From: an uncultured Paludibacter sp.
GTDB lineage: Bacteria; Bacteroidota; Bacteroidia; Bacteroidales; Paludibacteraceae
NCBI GenBank assembly: GCA_937897985.1
Contig: CALCBD010000058.1
Location: 1-64,000, forward strand
Direction of reading: 5' to 3'
Length of the DNA: 64,000 nt
Below the pieces are notes generated by a model. That model was not told where the DNA came from. It saw only the letters and a list, made by a program, of their open reading frames with translations, and did not search any database. Of this stretch, positions 1-8,961 are shown one piece after another. The translations under genes were made by a program, and so were the position numbers. Position 1 is the first letter of the stretch, and each line of letters starts with the position of its first letter.

Positions 1-436
1 CAACTCTGACAAGGGTTTGAACTTTATGAAATCCCTGTTTCCCTGCTGCCCCCGGGTTTATGTGCAACAAATCGAGCGATTTATCATATTTTACCTTTAA
101 AATATGTGAATGTCCGCAAACAAAGAGTTGAGGTGGTTGCTGAAAAATTGCAGGACGCACCAAAGCATCATAATTGCCCGGATAACCACCGATATGAGTC
201 AACCAAACTTTTACCTCACCACACATAAAACGATTGTGTTGTGGGAATTTTGAGCGGATTTCGTAGCCATCTATATTTCCCCAAACACCCCGCAGCGGCT
301 TAAACGACTCAAGTTGATGAACCACATCCAACGAGCCCCAGTCTCCGCAATGCCAGATTTCATCACAATTCCTGAAGTGTTCAAACACCCGTTCGTCCAG
401 TAAACCATGAGTATCCGAGATAATTCCAATTTTCAT
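1..436 (-). CDS. Metallophosphoesterase (YfcE/MJ0936-type), 3' part outside the window
   Basis: Read on the minus strand from the ATG at 436, the frame stays open to the window edge (about 145 residues). It begins MKIGIISDTHGLLDE, followed by HCGDWGS, GVWGNIDG, WLTHIGGYPG and FVCGHSHI. These are the successive metal-binding motifs (D-x-H, GD, GN-x-D, H, GH-x-H) of the calcineurin-like phosphoesterase fold in the small YfcE/MJ0936 family, which acts on phosphodiesters with two metal ions in the cytoplasm. These proteins are usually 160-170 residues long, so only the extreme C-terminus is missing. It is divergent from the ATPase operon. The natural substrate cannot be read from sequence. Confidence 0.88.
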   Translation of the reverse strand, partial: MKIGIISDTHGLLDERVFEHFRNCDEIWHCGDWGSLDVVHQLESFKPLRGVWGNIDGYEIRSKFPQHNRFMCGEVKVWLTHIGGYPGNYDALVRPAIFQQPPQLFVCGHSHILKVKYDKSLDLLHINPGAAGKQGFHKVQTLVRV

Positions 437-465
437 AATGTTGATTTATTTGCTTATTTTTTTAG

Positions 466-473
466 CAAATGTA
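466..473 (-). promoter_or_regulatory. Candidate -7 box of the phosphoesterase gene
   Basis: On the minus strand this reads TACATTTG, matching the Bacteroidota -7 consensus TAnnTTTG, 30 bases before the ATG at 436. I see no clear TTTG -33 box at the expected spacing, so the call is tentative. Confidence 0.35.
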
Positions 474-570
474 TTAAAAATAACTGACATTAAAAATTTA
501 AAAATCATCACAAACTCAGCTATATTAATATCAATTTATAATTTTTTTTAAAATAATAACTAAATAGTTT

Positions 571-597
571 TTTGTGAAAGATTAAATGCTAAATTTG
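571..597 (+). promoter_or_regulatory. Candidate promoter of the V-ATPase operon
   Basis: TAAATTTG (590-597) matches the TAnnTTTG -7 box and lies 35 bases before the chosen ATG of subunit E. TTTG at 571-574 is only 15 bases upstream, shorter than the usual 19-21, so the -7 box is better supported than the pair. Confidence 0.4.
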
Positions 598-632
598 CGC
601 ATCAATTGAAATATAGCAAAATCAAATTTCTA

Positions 633-1223
633 ATGAATACAAAATTGCAGGAACTCACGGACAAAATCTATTTAGAAGGAGTTGAAAAGGGAAATGAAGA
701 GGCAAAAGTGATTGTAGAACAGGCTAAAGCTCAGGCCGAAGACATTTTGTCAAAAGCGCAAAATGAGGCCGAAAAGATACTTGCAGATGCGAAAGCAAAA
801 GCCGCTGAACTTGCCAAAAACACACAGTCTGAGTTAAAACTCTTTGCACAACAGTCTGTCAATGCTTTAAAATCAGAAATAACCGATTTAATCTGTGGTC
901 GGATTGTGACTGAATCGGTAAAAGCTGCCACAAGTGATAAGTTGTTTATGCAAAAAACAATACTTAATCTGGTCAATGACTGGAGTAAAAATCAGTCCAT
1001 AACCATTGAAGCAAACGATGCCAAAGCTCTGACTGACTATTTTATTGCCAATGCTAAAGAACTTTTGAACAAAAATGTGAAAATCACTGAGGCTAACGGT
1101 GTAAAAGCCGGCTTTACTATTATACCCGATAAAGAAGGGTATAAAATTACTTTTGGCGACGACGAATTTATTGCATATTTCAAAGAGTTTTTGCGTCCTA
1201 AATTGATTGAAATGTTGTTTTAA
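633..1223 (+). CDS. atpE: V/A-type ATPase subunit E (peripheral stalk)
   Basis: 196 residues. The first ~85 are strongly helical, rich in Ala, Lys and Glu in a coiled-coil pattern (EEAKVIVEQAKAQAEDI and onward), followed by a compact alpha/beta domain. That is the architecture of the E subunit, which forms the peripheral stalk linking the catalytic A3B3 head to the membrane part. The frame is open from a TTG at 606, but the ATG at 633 (MNTKLQELTDKIYLEG) is the better start: it gives the family's normal N-terminus and sits correctly behind the -7 box at 590. It is the first gene of the ATPase operon, with its identity reinforced by the A, B, D, I and K genes that follow. Confidence 0.88.
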   Translation: MNTKLQELTDKIYLEGVEKGNEEAKVIVEQAKAQAEDILSKAQNEAEKILADAKAKAAELAKNTQSELKLFAQQSVNALKSEITDLICGRIVTESVKAATSDKLFMQKTILNLVNDWSKNQSITIEANDAKALTDYFIANAKELLNKNVKITEANGVKAGFTIIPDKEGYKITFGDDEFIAYFKEFLRPKLIEMLF

Positions 1224-1261
1224 TTTCAAGCTAACTCAAAATGTGAAACACTTATCAATCA

Positions 1262-2092
1262 ATGAATTACTACTGTCTGATTGCGGGGCTACCCGATATA
1301 CATGCCGAAGATTTTAAAAACATCAGTTCGCTTTTAGAGTTTAAAAATGAACTGAAAGAGCAACTTTCTGTAACTGATAACAAGTTACTTGAGCTTATCT
1401 TTGCCAGATACGACAACCTGAATTTTCTGCTATTTCTTGGCAACAGGGATGCCGAATTAAATAAATCAGGTAACTTAAATGCATCTGACTGGGAACAACT
1501 CATAACTTTAATGCAGGAAGTTGAAAACCCCGAAGACAAACGCCTGCAACCATATATCAGGGAGTTTTACCACACTTTTGGTCAGGAAAAAACGAATGCT
1601 GAAGGAGTCTCTGATTTCGATTATTTGACTTCATTGTACTTTGAATTTGCAATGAAAAATGAGAACAAATTTTTAAGTTCGTGGTTTGAATTTAATCTGA
1701 ATATCAACAATATACTCACAGCTATTGCATGCCGTAAACATGGCCTGGATCAACGAAAATTAGTGATAGGAAACAATGAAATTGCTCAGGCTTTAAAAAC
1801 AAGTAATGCCAGAGATTTCGGATTGACCGGATTATTCGCACAACTGGAAATTGTTGTTCGCATTGCTGAAGAAAATGACTTACTTGAACGTGAAAAAAAG
1901 ATTGATGCATTAAAATGGGTATGGCTCGAAGAAAATACTTTTTTTAGTTATTTTTCTATTGAAAAAATTCTGGCCTATGTACTTAAAATTGAAATGCTTG
2001 AACGCTGGAAACCGCTTACGGTCGAAAAAGGCACTCAAATCTTCCGCGAACTTTTAAACGGAATGAAAAAAGGAGTGAAATTTGAAATTTAG
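1262..2092 (+). CDS. DUF2764 protein, Bacteroidota V-ATPase-associated subunit
   Basis: 276 residues beginning MNYYCLIAGLPDI, with no signal peptide or membrane span. I recognise the DUF2764 family, which in Bacteroidota is encoded between subunits E and A of the V/A-type ATPase. The helical C-terminal half (KIDALKWVWLEENTFF, then ILAYVLKIEMLERW) resembles the helix-rich subunit C/d, which in other V/A ATPases sits on top of the rotor ring as a socket for the central stalk. No separate subunit C gene exists in this operon, so I infer this protein fills that place. The role is inference from position and composition, not shown by motifs. It starts 38 bases after subunit E. Confidence 0.8.
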   Translation: MNYYCLIAGLPDIHAEDFKNISSLLEFKNELKEQLSVTDNKLLELIFARYDNLNFLLFLGNRDAELNKSGNLNASDWEQLITLMQEVENPEDKRLQPYIREFYHTFGQEKTNAEGVSDFDYLTSLYFEFAMKNENKFLSSWFEFNLNINNILTAIACRKHGLDQRKLVIGNNEIAQALKTSNARDFGLTGLFAQLEIVVRIAEENDLLEREKKIDALKWVWLEENTFFSYFSIEKILAYVLKIEMLERWKPLTVEKGTQIFRELLNGMKKGVKFEI

Positions 2093-2200
2093 AAGCAGAA
2101 TCCTGAAAATAGAAATATAAAAAAATAAAAACAAAATACCGCCATATTTAATATGTTTTTTGCATATTATCCAAATGGCAAATTGGCAAATTAAATTATT

Positions 2201-3958
2201 ATGTCAACAAAAGGAAAAGTAAAAGGAATAATTTCGAACTTGGTAACGGTTGAAGTTGATGGTCCCGTATCACAAAACGAAATAGCTTATATTACACTGG
2301 GTACTCAAAAACTAATGGCTGAGGTATTGAAAGTTATCGGAAAAAATGTGTATCTGCAGGTTTTTGAAAGCACCCGTGGTTTGAAGGTAGGCAATGATGT
2401 TGAATTTATGGATCATCTGCTCGAAGTGACACTCGGACCCGGACTTCTATCCCGAAACTACGATGGTTTACAAAACGACCTCGATAAACTTACAGGAGTT
2501 TTTCTTCAGCGTGGAGAATACAATTATCCCCTCGACACCGAAAAATACTGGAGTTTTAAACCAATTGCCGGTGTAGGCGATAGAGTTGAAGCCGGTTCAT
2601 GGTTGGGCGAAGTAGACGAAAATTTCCAACCACATAAAATAATGGTGCCTTTCAAAATGGAAGGTATTTATACAGTCAAGTCAATTGTTGATAAAGGAGA
2701 GTACAAAATTCTTGATAACATTGCTGTTATTATCGATGCCGAAGGAAACGAATTCATAATAAACATGGTGCAAAAATGGCCTGTTAAAAAAGCAATAAAT
2801 ATACACACAGAAAAACCTCGTCCGTTTAAATTACTCGAAACGGGCGTTCGAATTATTGACACAGCCAATCCAATTGTTGAAGGTGGAACCGGATTTATTC
2901 CCGGCCCGTTCGGTACTGGTAAAACGGTAATGCAACACGCCATATCAAAACAGGCAGAGGCTGATATCGTTATTATTGCCGCCTGTGGTGAACGCGCCAA
3001 TGAGGTAGTGGAGATATTTGTTGAATTTCCTGAATTGGAAGATCCGCATACCGGTCGAAAATTAATGGAACGAACCATTATCATTGCCAACACTTCAAAC
3101 ATGCCTGTAGCATCACGTGAAGCATCAGTTTATACAGCCATGACTATTTCGGAGTATTACCGTGCAATGGGTTTACGTGTTTTGATGATGGCTGATTCAA
3201 CTTCACGCTGGGCACAGGCACTCCGCGAAATGAGTAACCGAATGGAAGAATTGCCGGGTCAGGATGCTTTCCCGATGGATTTATCCGCAATTATTGCAAC
3301 ATTTTATAGCCGTGCAGGATACGTATATCTCAAAAACGGACAGACAGGTTCAATCACATTTATCGGAACTGTTTCTCCAGCCGGAGGAAACCTGAAAGAA
3401 CCTGTAACAGAAGGAACAAAAAAAGCAGCACGCTGTTTCTTTGCACTTGAGCAGGCACGTGCCGACCGCAAACGTTACCCTGCAGTAAACCCAATCGACA
3501 GTTATTCGAAATATATTGAATATCCCGAGTTCGAGGAATACATAGCAAAACGAATCTCTCCTGAATGGACAAGTATGGTAAATGAAATGAAAACTATTTT
3601 ACAAAGAGGGAAAGAAGTTCAGGAACAAATTAATATTCTTGGAGATGATGGTGTTCCGGTCGATTATCATATAACATTCTGGAAATCAGAAGTAATTGAT
3701 TTTGTTATTTTGCAGCAGGATGCATTCGATAAGATTGATTCCGTCACACCGATAGAACGTCAGGAATTTATGCTTAATTTGGTAATGGAAATTTGCCATA
3801 CAAATTTTGATTTTAATAGTTTTGTTGAAGTAATGGATTATTTCAAACGCATTATAAATATTTGCAAACAAATGAATTATTCTGAATTTCATTCCGATTT
3901 ATTTGAAAAATTCAGGAATGAATTAAATATAATTCTTGCAGAAAGAAAAAGAGTCTGA
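2201..3958 (+). CDS. atpA: V/A-type ATPase catalytic subunit A
   Basis: 585 residues, the normal length of catalytic subunit A. Walker A is GPFGTGKT at residues 235-242, where ATP is bound and hydrolysed. The N-terminal beta-barrel and the A-specific 'bulge' insertion (around 110-200, including KYWSFKPIAGVGDRVEAG) are present, as is the nucleotide-binding core with RALREMSNRMEELPG-like sequence. With subunit B it forms the A3B3 hexamer. The gene ends unusually: its last codons and stop (AGA GTC TGA) coincide with the first GAGTCTGA unit of a REP array, so the repeats begin at the very end of the gene. This separates A from B by 949 bases, where these two genes are normally close. Confidence 0.95.
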   Translation: MSTKGKVKGIISNLVTVEVDGPVSQNEIAYITLGTQKLMAEVLKVIGKNVYLQVFESTRGLKVGNDVEFMDHLLEVTLGPGLLSRNYDGLQNDLDKLTGVFLQRGEYNYPLDTEKYWSFKPIAGVGDRVEAGSWLGEVDENFQPHKIMVPFKMEGIYTVKSIVDKGEYKILDNIAVIIDAEGNEFIINMVQKWPVKKAINIHTEKPRPFKLLETGVRIIDTANPIVEGGTGFIPGPFGTGKTVMQHAISKQAEADIVIIAACGERANEVVEIFVEFPELEDPHTGRKLMERTIIIANTSNMPVASREASVYTAMTISEYYRAMGLRVLMMADSTSRWAQALREMSNRMEELPGQDAFPMDLSAIIATFYSRAGYVYLKNGQTGSITFIGTVSPAGGNLKEPVTEGTKKAARCFFALEQARADRKRYPAVNPIDSYSKYIEYPEFEEYIAKRISPEWTSMVNEMKTILQRGKEVQEQINILGDDGVPVDYHITFWKSEVIDFVILQQDAFDKIDSVTPIERQEFMLNLVMEICHTNFDFNSFVEVMDYFKRIINICKQMNYSEFHSDLFEKFRNELNIILAERKRV

Positions 3959-4109
3959 AAGAGTCTGACGCGTAGCTGTTGAAAGAGTCTGACACGCAGC
4001 GGCTGACTCATAAAAAAATAGCACCTGCTGACAGAGTCTGACGCGAAGCGGCTGATAGAGTCTGACGCGAAGCGGCTGATAGAGTCTGACGCGAAGCGGC
4101 TGACTCTTT
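3951..4109 (+). repeat. REP-type palindrome array, upstream block (24-base period)
   Basis: Units beginning GAGTCTGACGCG(A/T)AGC occur at 3961, 3985, 4034, 4058 and 4082, with a partial unit at 3951 that includes the atpA stop codon. Spacing is 24 bases, with a gap of 49 (two periods plus one) after the second unit. The core GTCTGACGCGAAGCGGCTGA folds as an imperfect hairpin with a GAA loop, the form of a repetitive extragenic palindrome. Because 24 is a multiple of three, the array stays open in the frame of the transposase remnant downstream. Confidence 0.9.
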
Positions 4110-4153
4110 CAAAGTCAGGAAATCTTTATTTACATTGTTCGAAAGATCACACA

Positions 4154-4504
4154 TTGAATTATTCGATAGGAATGATGTTAAGTTCATATAGTCAAACGAT
4201 AAATAAACAGCTAAAAAGAAGTGGATCTTTATTCAGGAATAACACAAAATCAGAATGTGTAACTGAATATAACGGGATTTCACCGTCTTTTATAAATACA
4301 TCAAAAGGTACATTATTAAATTTACATCCGGTTGAAAAAGAATATCCAAAACTTTGTTTTGACTACATTCATTACAATCCGGTCAGAGCAGGTTTAGTAA
4401 AAAATCCCGAAGAATGGGAATTTTCATCTTTCAGGGATGTATATGGGTTAAGGGATGGAAAATTAGTAAATCGGGAAAGGATAGATGAATTTGGATTGAA
4501 GTAA
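4154..4504 (+). pseudogene. REP-associated tyrosine transposase (RAYT, IS200-like) fragment
   Basis: 116 residues corresponding to the C-terminal half of a Y1/IS200-like transposase. SIGMMLSSYSQTINKQ (from residue 4) contains the tyrosine position of this family (Tyr12), and YIHYNPVRAGLVKNPEEW with EFSSFRD (71-94) is the characteristic RAYT tail. The N-terminal half with the HUH metal-binding histidines, about 80 residues, is absent; its place is taken by the REP array. The first codon is TTG with no initiator features, and the frame is open back into the repeats, so this is best read as a truncated, inactive copy. RAYTs are single-copy enzymes associated with REP mobility, which fits the flanking palindromes. 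Confidence 0.85.
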
Positions 4505-4513
4505 TGAATTTTA

Positions 4514-4893
4514 GTCAGCCGCTACGACGCGTCAGTCTAAAATACAAAGAAACTCCCAAGTCAGCCGCTACGTGTCAGACTTGAATCAAAATAAAAACTC
4601 CCAGGTCTGACGCAAAGCGGCTGACTTGAATCAAAAAAAAAAACACCAGGTCTGACGCGAAGCGGCTGACCTGAATCAAAAGAAAAACACCAGGTCTGAC
4701 GCAAAGCGGCTGACTTGAATCAAAAAAAAAAACACCAGGTCTGACGCGAAGCGGCTGACCTGAATCAAAAGAAAAACACCAGGTCTGACGCAAAGCGGCT
4801 GACTTGAATCAAAAAAAAAGCACCAGGTCTGACGCGAAGCGGCTGACTTGAATCAAAAGAAAAACACCCAGTCTGACGCGAAGCGGCTGACTG
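4514..4893 (+). repeat. REP-type palindrome array, downstream block (44/45-base period)
   Basis: Two inverted copies (4514-4537 and 4560-4580, reading GTCAGCCGCTACG) are followed by seven direct copies of GTCTGACGCRAAGCGGCTGA starting at 4605, 4650, 4694, 4739, 4783, 4827 and 4871. Spacing is 44 or 45 bases; the linkers are A-rich (TGAATCAAAA then A-rich then CACCAG). The core alternates between GCAAAGC and GCGAAGC in the first six copies, and the linkers alternate with it, so the true unit is an 89-base dimer. The block stops 14 bases before the subunit B start codon. Confidence 0.92.
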
Positions 4894-4907
4894 ATAAATA
4901 TAAAAAA

Positions 4908-6224
4908 ATGGCAACAAAAGCATTTCAAAAAATTTACACTAAAATAGTTCAAATTACGAAAGCCACCTGTATGCTGCATGCAGTTGGAGTTGGAAACGAA
5001 GAACTGGCCACAGTAAACGGAAAACTGGCGCAGGTAGTAAAAATTATGGGCGAAGAAGTAACACTTCAGGTTTTTGAAGGAACCGAAGGAATACCCACTA
5101 ACGCCGAAGTAATTTTTCTTGGAAAAGCACCTTCGCTCAAAGTTAGTGATCAGTTAGCCGGCCGGTTTTTCAATTCATTTGGTATTCCTATCGATGGAGG
5201 TCCTGAAGTGGAAGGAGAAGAACGTGAAATTGGCGGACCATCAGTAAATCCTGTTCGTCGTGAGCAACCTTCCGAACTGATTGCTACAGGAATTGCCGGT
5301 ATTGACCTGAATAACACCCTGGTTTCCGGTCAGAAAATTCCGTTTTTCGCTGACCCCGACCAACCTTTTAATCAGGTAATGGCAAATGTTGCACTTCGTG
5401 CAAAGACCGATAAGATTATTCTTGGTGGTATGGGTTTAACTAACGATGATTATCTGTATTTTAAAAATGTATTTAACAACGCCGGTGTACTTGATCGAAT
5501 TGTTAGTTTTGTAAATACTACAGAGAATCCACCGGTTGAACGTCTGTTAATTCCCGATATGGCATTGACCGCAGCTGAATATTTTGCCGTGGATAAAAAC
5601 GAAAAAGTATTGGTTTTACTTACCGATATGACTTCTTATGCCGATGCTTTAGCAATTGTATCGAACAGAATGGATCAGATACCTTCTAAAGATTCGATGC
5701 CCGGTTCGCTATATTCCGATTTGGCCAAAATCTACGAAAAAGCTGTTCAGTTCCCGGCAGGCGGCTCAATAACTATCATAGCGGTAACAACATTATCAGG
5801 TGGAGATATTACTCATGCCATCCCTGACAACACAGGCTACATCACTGAAGGTCAGCTATTCTTGCGGCGCGACTCAGATGTTGGTAAAGTAATTGTCGAT
5901 CCTTTCCGTTCACTTTCACGTTTGAAACAGTTGGTAATTGGCAAAAAAACGCGCGAAGATCATCCTCAGGTAATGAATGCGGCAGTCCGCTTATTCGCTG
6001 ATGCTGCCAACGCAAAGACTAAACTGGAGAATGGTTTCGATCTCACGGACTATGATGAACGCACACTTGCTTTTGCCAAAGATTATTCTGAAAAATTATT
6101 GGCAATAGACGTAAATATTGACACTACTGCCATGTTGGATGTGGCGTGGGAAATGCTCGGAGAACACTTTAAACCTGCCGAAGTTAATATTAAGCAGGAA
6201 TTGGTTCAGAAATACTGGAAATAA
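4908..6224 (+). CDS. atpB: V/A-type ATPase regulatory subunit B
   Basis: 438 residues from the ATG at 4908 (MATKAFQKIYTKIVQITKAT). The frame is also open from 4848, but those 20 extra codons are translated REP sequence (QSDAKRLTD), so I reject the longer start. The protein aligns with the V-type B subunit: an N-terminal barrel, the central domain without a Walker A lysine, and NRMDQIPSKDSMPGSLYSDL and TEGQLFLRRDSDVGK near the nucleotide interface. B binds nucleotide without hydrolysing it and completes the A3B3 ring. Its ribosome-binding region is only the short AT-rich stretch between the last REP hairpin and the ATG, so the array could affect its expression. Confidence 0.95.
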   Translation: MATKAFQKIYTKIVQITKATCMLHAVGVGNEELATVNGKLAQVVKIMGEEVTLQVFEGTEGIPTNAEVIFLGKAPSLKVSDQLAGRFFNSFGIPIDGGPEVEGEEREIGGPSVNPVRREQPSELIATGIAGIDLNNTLVSGQKIPFFADPDQPFNQVMANVALRAKTDKIILGGMGLTNDDYLYFKNVFNNAGVLDRIVSFVNTTENPPVERLLIPDMALTAAEYFAVDKNEKVLVLLTDMTSYADALAIVSNRMDQIPSKDSMPGSLYSDLAKIYEKAVQFPAGGSITIIAVTTLSGGDITHAIPDNTGYITEGQLFLRRDSDVGKVIVDPFRSLSRLKQLVIGKKTREDHPQVMNAAVRLFADAANAKTKLENGFDLTDYDERTLAFAKDYSEKLLAIDVNIDTTAMLDVAWEMLGEHFKPAEVNIKQELVQKYWK

Positions 6225-6452
6225 AATATGTGGTCAGATATATGACCTCCTCAGGAGTTAAGTAAATGATTGATGTTGTAAAAAATTATAAAGTGGAAAA
6301 TAAAATCCGGTTTTTTAGAAATAAATGTAATTTTTGAATAGCGATATTACTGATTATTAAAGAATTTAAACAAAGCGAATAAAAAATATAAACCGCTTTA
6401 TTATATATTAAAAAACAACAATTCAAACTGTTACCGGGACAAGAATATAAAA

Positions 6453-7058
6453 ATGGCAATACAATTTCAATATAACAAAACCGCATTACAAATGCTTGAG
6501 AAGAATCTCAGGATGCGTGTTCGCGCGTTGCCTACCATAAAAAATAAAGAAAGCGCATTAAGGTTAGAGGTGAAACGCGCAAAAGATGAGATTCTGAAAT
6601 TAGAAACTGAAATTGAACAACGAATTATGGCTTACGATAAAATGTTAGCTTTATGGGGAGAATTCGACCTCAGTTTATTGCATGTTGACGATGTGAAAAT
6701 GACTATTAAAAAAGTGGCCGGAGTTCGCATCCCTGTTTTGGAAGAAGTTTTATATACCACGAAATCCTTCAGCCTTTTCAATTCACCAAAATGGTTTGCC
6801 GATGGGTTGACACAATTAAAGGAACTGGCACAGACCGGTATTGAACGCGAATTCTGTAGTCAAAAATTATTTTTACTGGAATTTGCTCGAAAAAAAACTA
6901 CTCAAAAAGTTAATTTATTTGAGAAAGTTCAGATACCGGGCTACGAAGATGCAATTCGTAAGATTAAAAGGTTCATGGAAGATGAAGAAAATCTTTCAAA
7001 ATCTTCACAGAAAATCGTTAAATCGCGTCAGCAAATAATGAAGGAGACCGAATTATGA
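6453..7058 (+). CDS. atpD: V/A-type ATPase subunit D (central rotor shaft)
   Basis: 201 residues, nearly all helical, with the typical start MAIQFQYNKTALQMLEKNLR and heptad-like helices at both ends (ESALRLEVKRAKDEILKLE; EENLSKSSQKIVKSRQQIM). This is the antiparallel coiled coil of the D subunit that turns inside A3B3. It overlaps the next gene by four bases (ATGA), indicating translational coupling to subunit I. The 228-base gap before it holds two small hairpins (GGTCA-TGACC at 6232-6247 and CTCCTCAGGAG just after), which may stabilise or process the transcript. Confidence 0.92.
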   Translation: MAIQFQYNKTALQMLEKNLRMRVRALPTIKNKESALRLEVKRAKDEILKLETEIEQRIMAYDKMLALWGEFDLSLLHVDDVKMTIKKVAGVRIPVLEEVLYTTKSFSLFNSPKWFADGLTQLKELAQTGIEREFCSQKLFLLEFARKKTTQKVNLFEKVQIPGYEDAIRKIKRFMEDEENLSKSSQKIVKSRQQIMKETEL

Positions 7059-8890
7059 TACTAAAAATGAAGCGATATACCTTTCTGGTTTATCATAAAC
7101 AATATGACGATTTTCTTGATAAGCTCAGAGAAACAGGTGTATTGCATATAATTGAAAAAGCTGAAGGAATTGCTGAAAATGATGTTTTGCGTGAAAAGAT
7201 GCAATTAGCTTCACGCGCAAAAAATGCCATAGCCCGGCTTGAAAAATGCCGTCAGAAAAACAGCCCTGCATACCCTGCAAACAACACTAAAAGTGCTTTG
7301 GAATTACTTTCCGGAGTTGAAATTATACAGGCAAATAAGGAATCTTTAGAACAAAAACTAATTTTTTCCGAAAAAGAGCGGGATAGAATGGAAGTTTGGG
7401 GTAATTTCAGCCATGAGAGATTAAAACAAATCAAAGATGCAGGTTATAACATTCAATTTTTTAGTTGTAACATTCGTAAATTCGACCAGGAATGGGAAGT
7501 TTTATATAATGCCTTCGAAATTGATACAATTGCTACAGTCAGGTATTTTATTACAATCACAAAACCAGATCAGATTGTTGATATTGAAGCAGATAACATA
7601 AAACTTTCGAACAAAACTGCCGAACAACTTTCAACAGAAATTTTCGAAATCAGGGAAAAGATTGAAATTCAGCAAAATCTGTTGAATAAGATGGCCATTG
7701 AAGATTTCGAATCTCTGAAAGCTGCCCGGAGTGAGATCATGGGAAATATCGACCTGGCTAAGGTTTTACTGAACACCCGCACTGAAGCTGACAACAGGGT
7801 AATGTTACTCGAAGGCTGGTGTCCTGAAGAATCCGAAGAAGTGTTGAACAAATATCTTGATTCTACCGGCGTATATTATGAAACAGCTGAACCAACCGAA
7901 GAAGATAAAGTACCTATCAAACTGAAAAATAACAGGTTTGCCAAACTTTATGAAATGATTGGTGAATTGTACGATTTACCCAACTATCATGAGTTGGACT
8001 TAACTCCTTTCTTCGCACCGTTTTATATGCTTTTCTTTGGTTTATGTCTGGGTGATGTGGGCTATGGACTCATCTTTGTGATTGCGGCAATACTGCTGCG
8101 ACCGAAAGTTGCTGAAGCATTGAAACCTGTTTTCACATTACTTATCTGGCTTGGTGGATCGACGGTAATTATGGGTGCTGTAACCGGCAATATCTTCGGA
8201 TACAGCTTGATTGATTCAAACATAACCTGGCTTCAGGATATTAAAAAATACATGTTAAATGCTGATAAATTATTTAACACATCGTTAATCATTGGAGCCG
8301 TACAAATCATGTTCGGTATGATTTTAAAGGCTTTTAATCTGGCACGCCGTTATGGATTTTCTGCTTCTGTTTCCACATGGGGTTGGTTGATTCTGATTCT
8401 CGGAAACGGACTGACTTTTGGTTTAAATTCACTTAATATCGTAGATGCCGGACTTGCAAAGTACCTGTATTATGGATTTAGCGGAACAGGTGGGGTCATG
8501 GTTTTATTGTTAAATGATATCAAACGAAACCCGCTTTTAAATATAGGTGCCGGATTATGGGATGCATATAACATGGTACTTGGGTTAATGGGAGATATTC
8601 TTTCTTATGTGCGGTTGTTTGCTTTAGGAATTTCAGGATCAGTTATGGGTTTTGTATTCAACGATTTAGCAATCAACTTAAGCGGAAATATCCCGGTAAT
8701 AAGTCCTGTTTTCATGATTTTAATCATGCTGATAGGACATGGACTAAACATTTTTATGTCAAGTCTGAGTTCGTTTGTACACCCTATGCGTCTGACATTC
8801 GTTGAATTTTACAAAAATGCAGGATTTGAAGGCGGAGGGAAAAAATATAAACCTTTTGCAAGCTACAAAGAAGAAAAAGGATTATTTTAA
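7055..8890 (+). CDS. atpI: V/A-type ATPase membrane subunit I (a-type stator)
   Basis: 611 residues. The first ~310 form a cytoplasmic, partly coiled-coil arm; from about 325 on there are several hydrophobic spans (FFAPFYMLFFGLCLGDVG, then further helices). SYVRLFALGISGSVMG contains Arg520, the conserved arginine that faces the ion-carrying glutamate of the rotor ring and is required for ion passage. The start overlaps the subunit D stop (ATGA); a second ATG four codons later is possible. It forms the static half-channel for ion movement across the inner membrane. Confidence 0.93.
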   Translation: MILKMKRYTFLVYHKQYDDFLDKLRETGVLHIIEKAEGIAENDVLREKMQLASRAKNAIARLEKCRQKNSPAYPANNTKSALELLSGVEIIQANKESLEQKLIFSEKERDRMEVWGNFSHERLKQIKDAGYNIQFFSCNIRKFDQEWEVLYNAFEIDTIATVRYFITITKPDQIVDIEADNIKLSNKTAEQLSTEIFEIREKIEIQQNLLNKMAIEDFESLKAARSEIMGNIDLAKVLLNTRTEADNRVMLLEGWCPEESEEVLNKYLDSTGVYYETAEPTEEDKVPIKLKNNRFAKLYEMIGELYDLPNYHELDLTPFFAPFYMLFFGLCLGDVGYGLIFVIAAILLRPKVAEALKPVFTLLIWLGGSTVIMGAVTGNIFGYSLIDSNITWLQDIKKYMLNADKLFNTSLIIGAVQIMFGMILKAFNLARRYGFSASVSTWGWLILILGNGLTFGLNSLNIVDAGLAKYLYYGFSGTGGVMVLLLNDIKRNPLLNIGAGLWDAYNMVLGLMGDILSYVRLFALGISGSVMGFVFNDLAINLSGNIPVISPVFMILIMLIGHGLNIFMSSLSSFVHPMRLTFVEFYKNAGFEGGGKKYKPFASYKEEKGLF

Positions 8891-8961
8891 ATATTTACAA
8901 AACAACAAATTAATAATAAAATAAAATTCAAAAAAAAATAACTTTAAAAACAAAAAAAATT

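Noticed and set aside
4575..4793. A 72-codon minus-strand frame with a repeated WCFSFDSG-like peptide, and the extra 20 codons in front of subunit B
   Set aside because: Both are translations of the REP array, whose period happens to keep frames open; there is no independent coding evidence.
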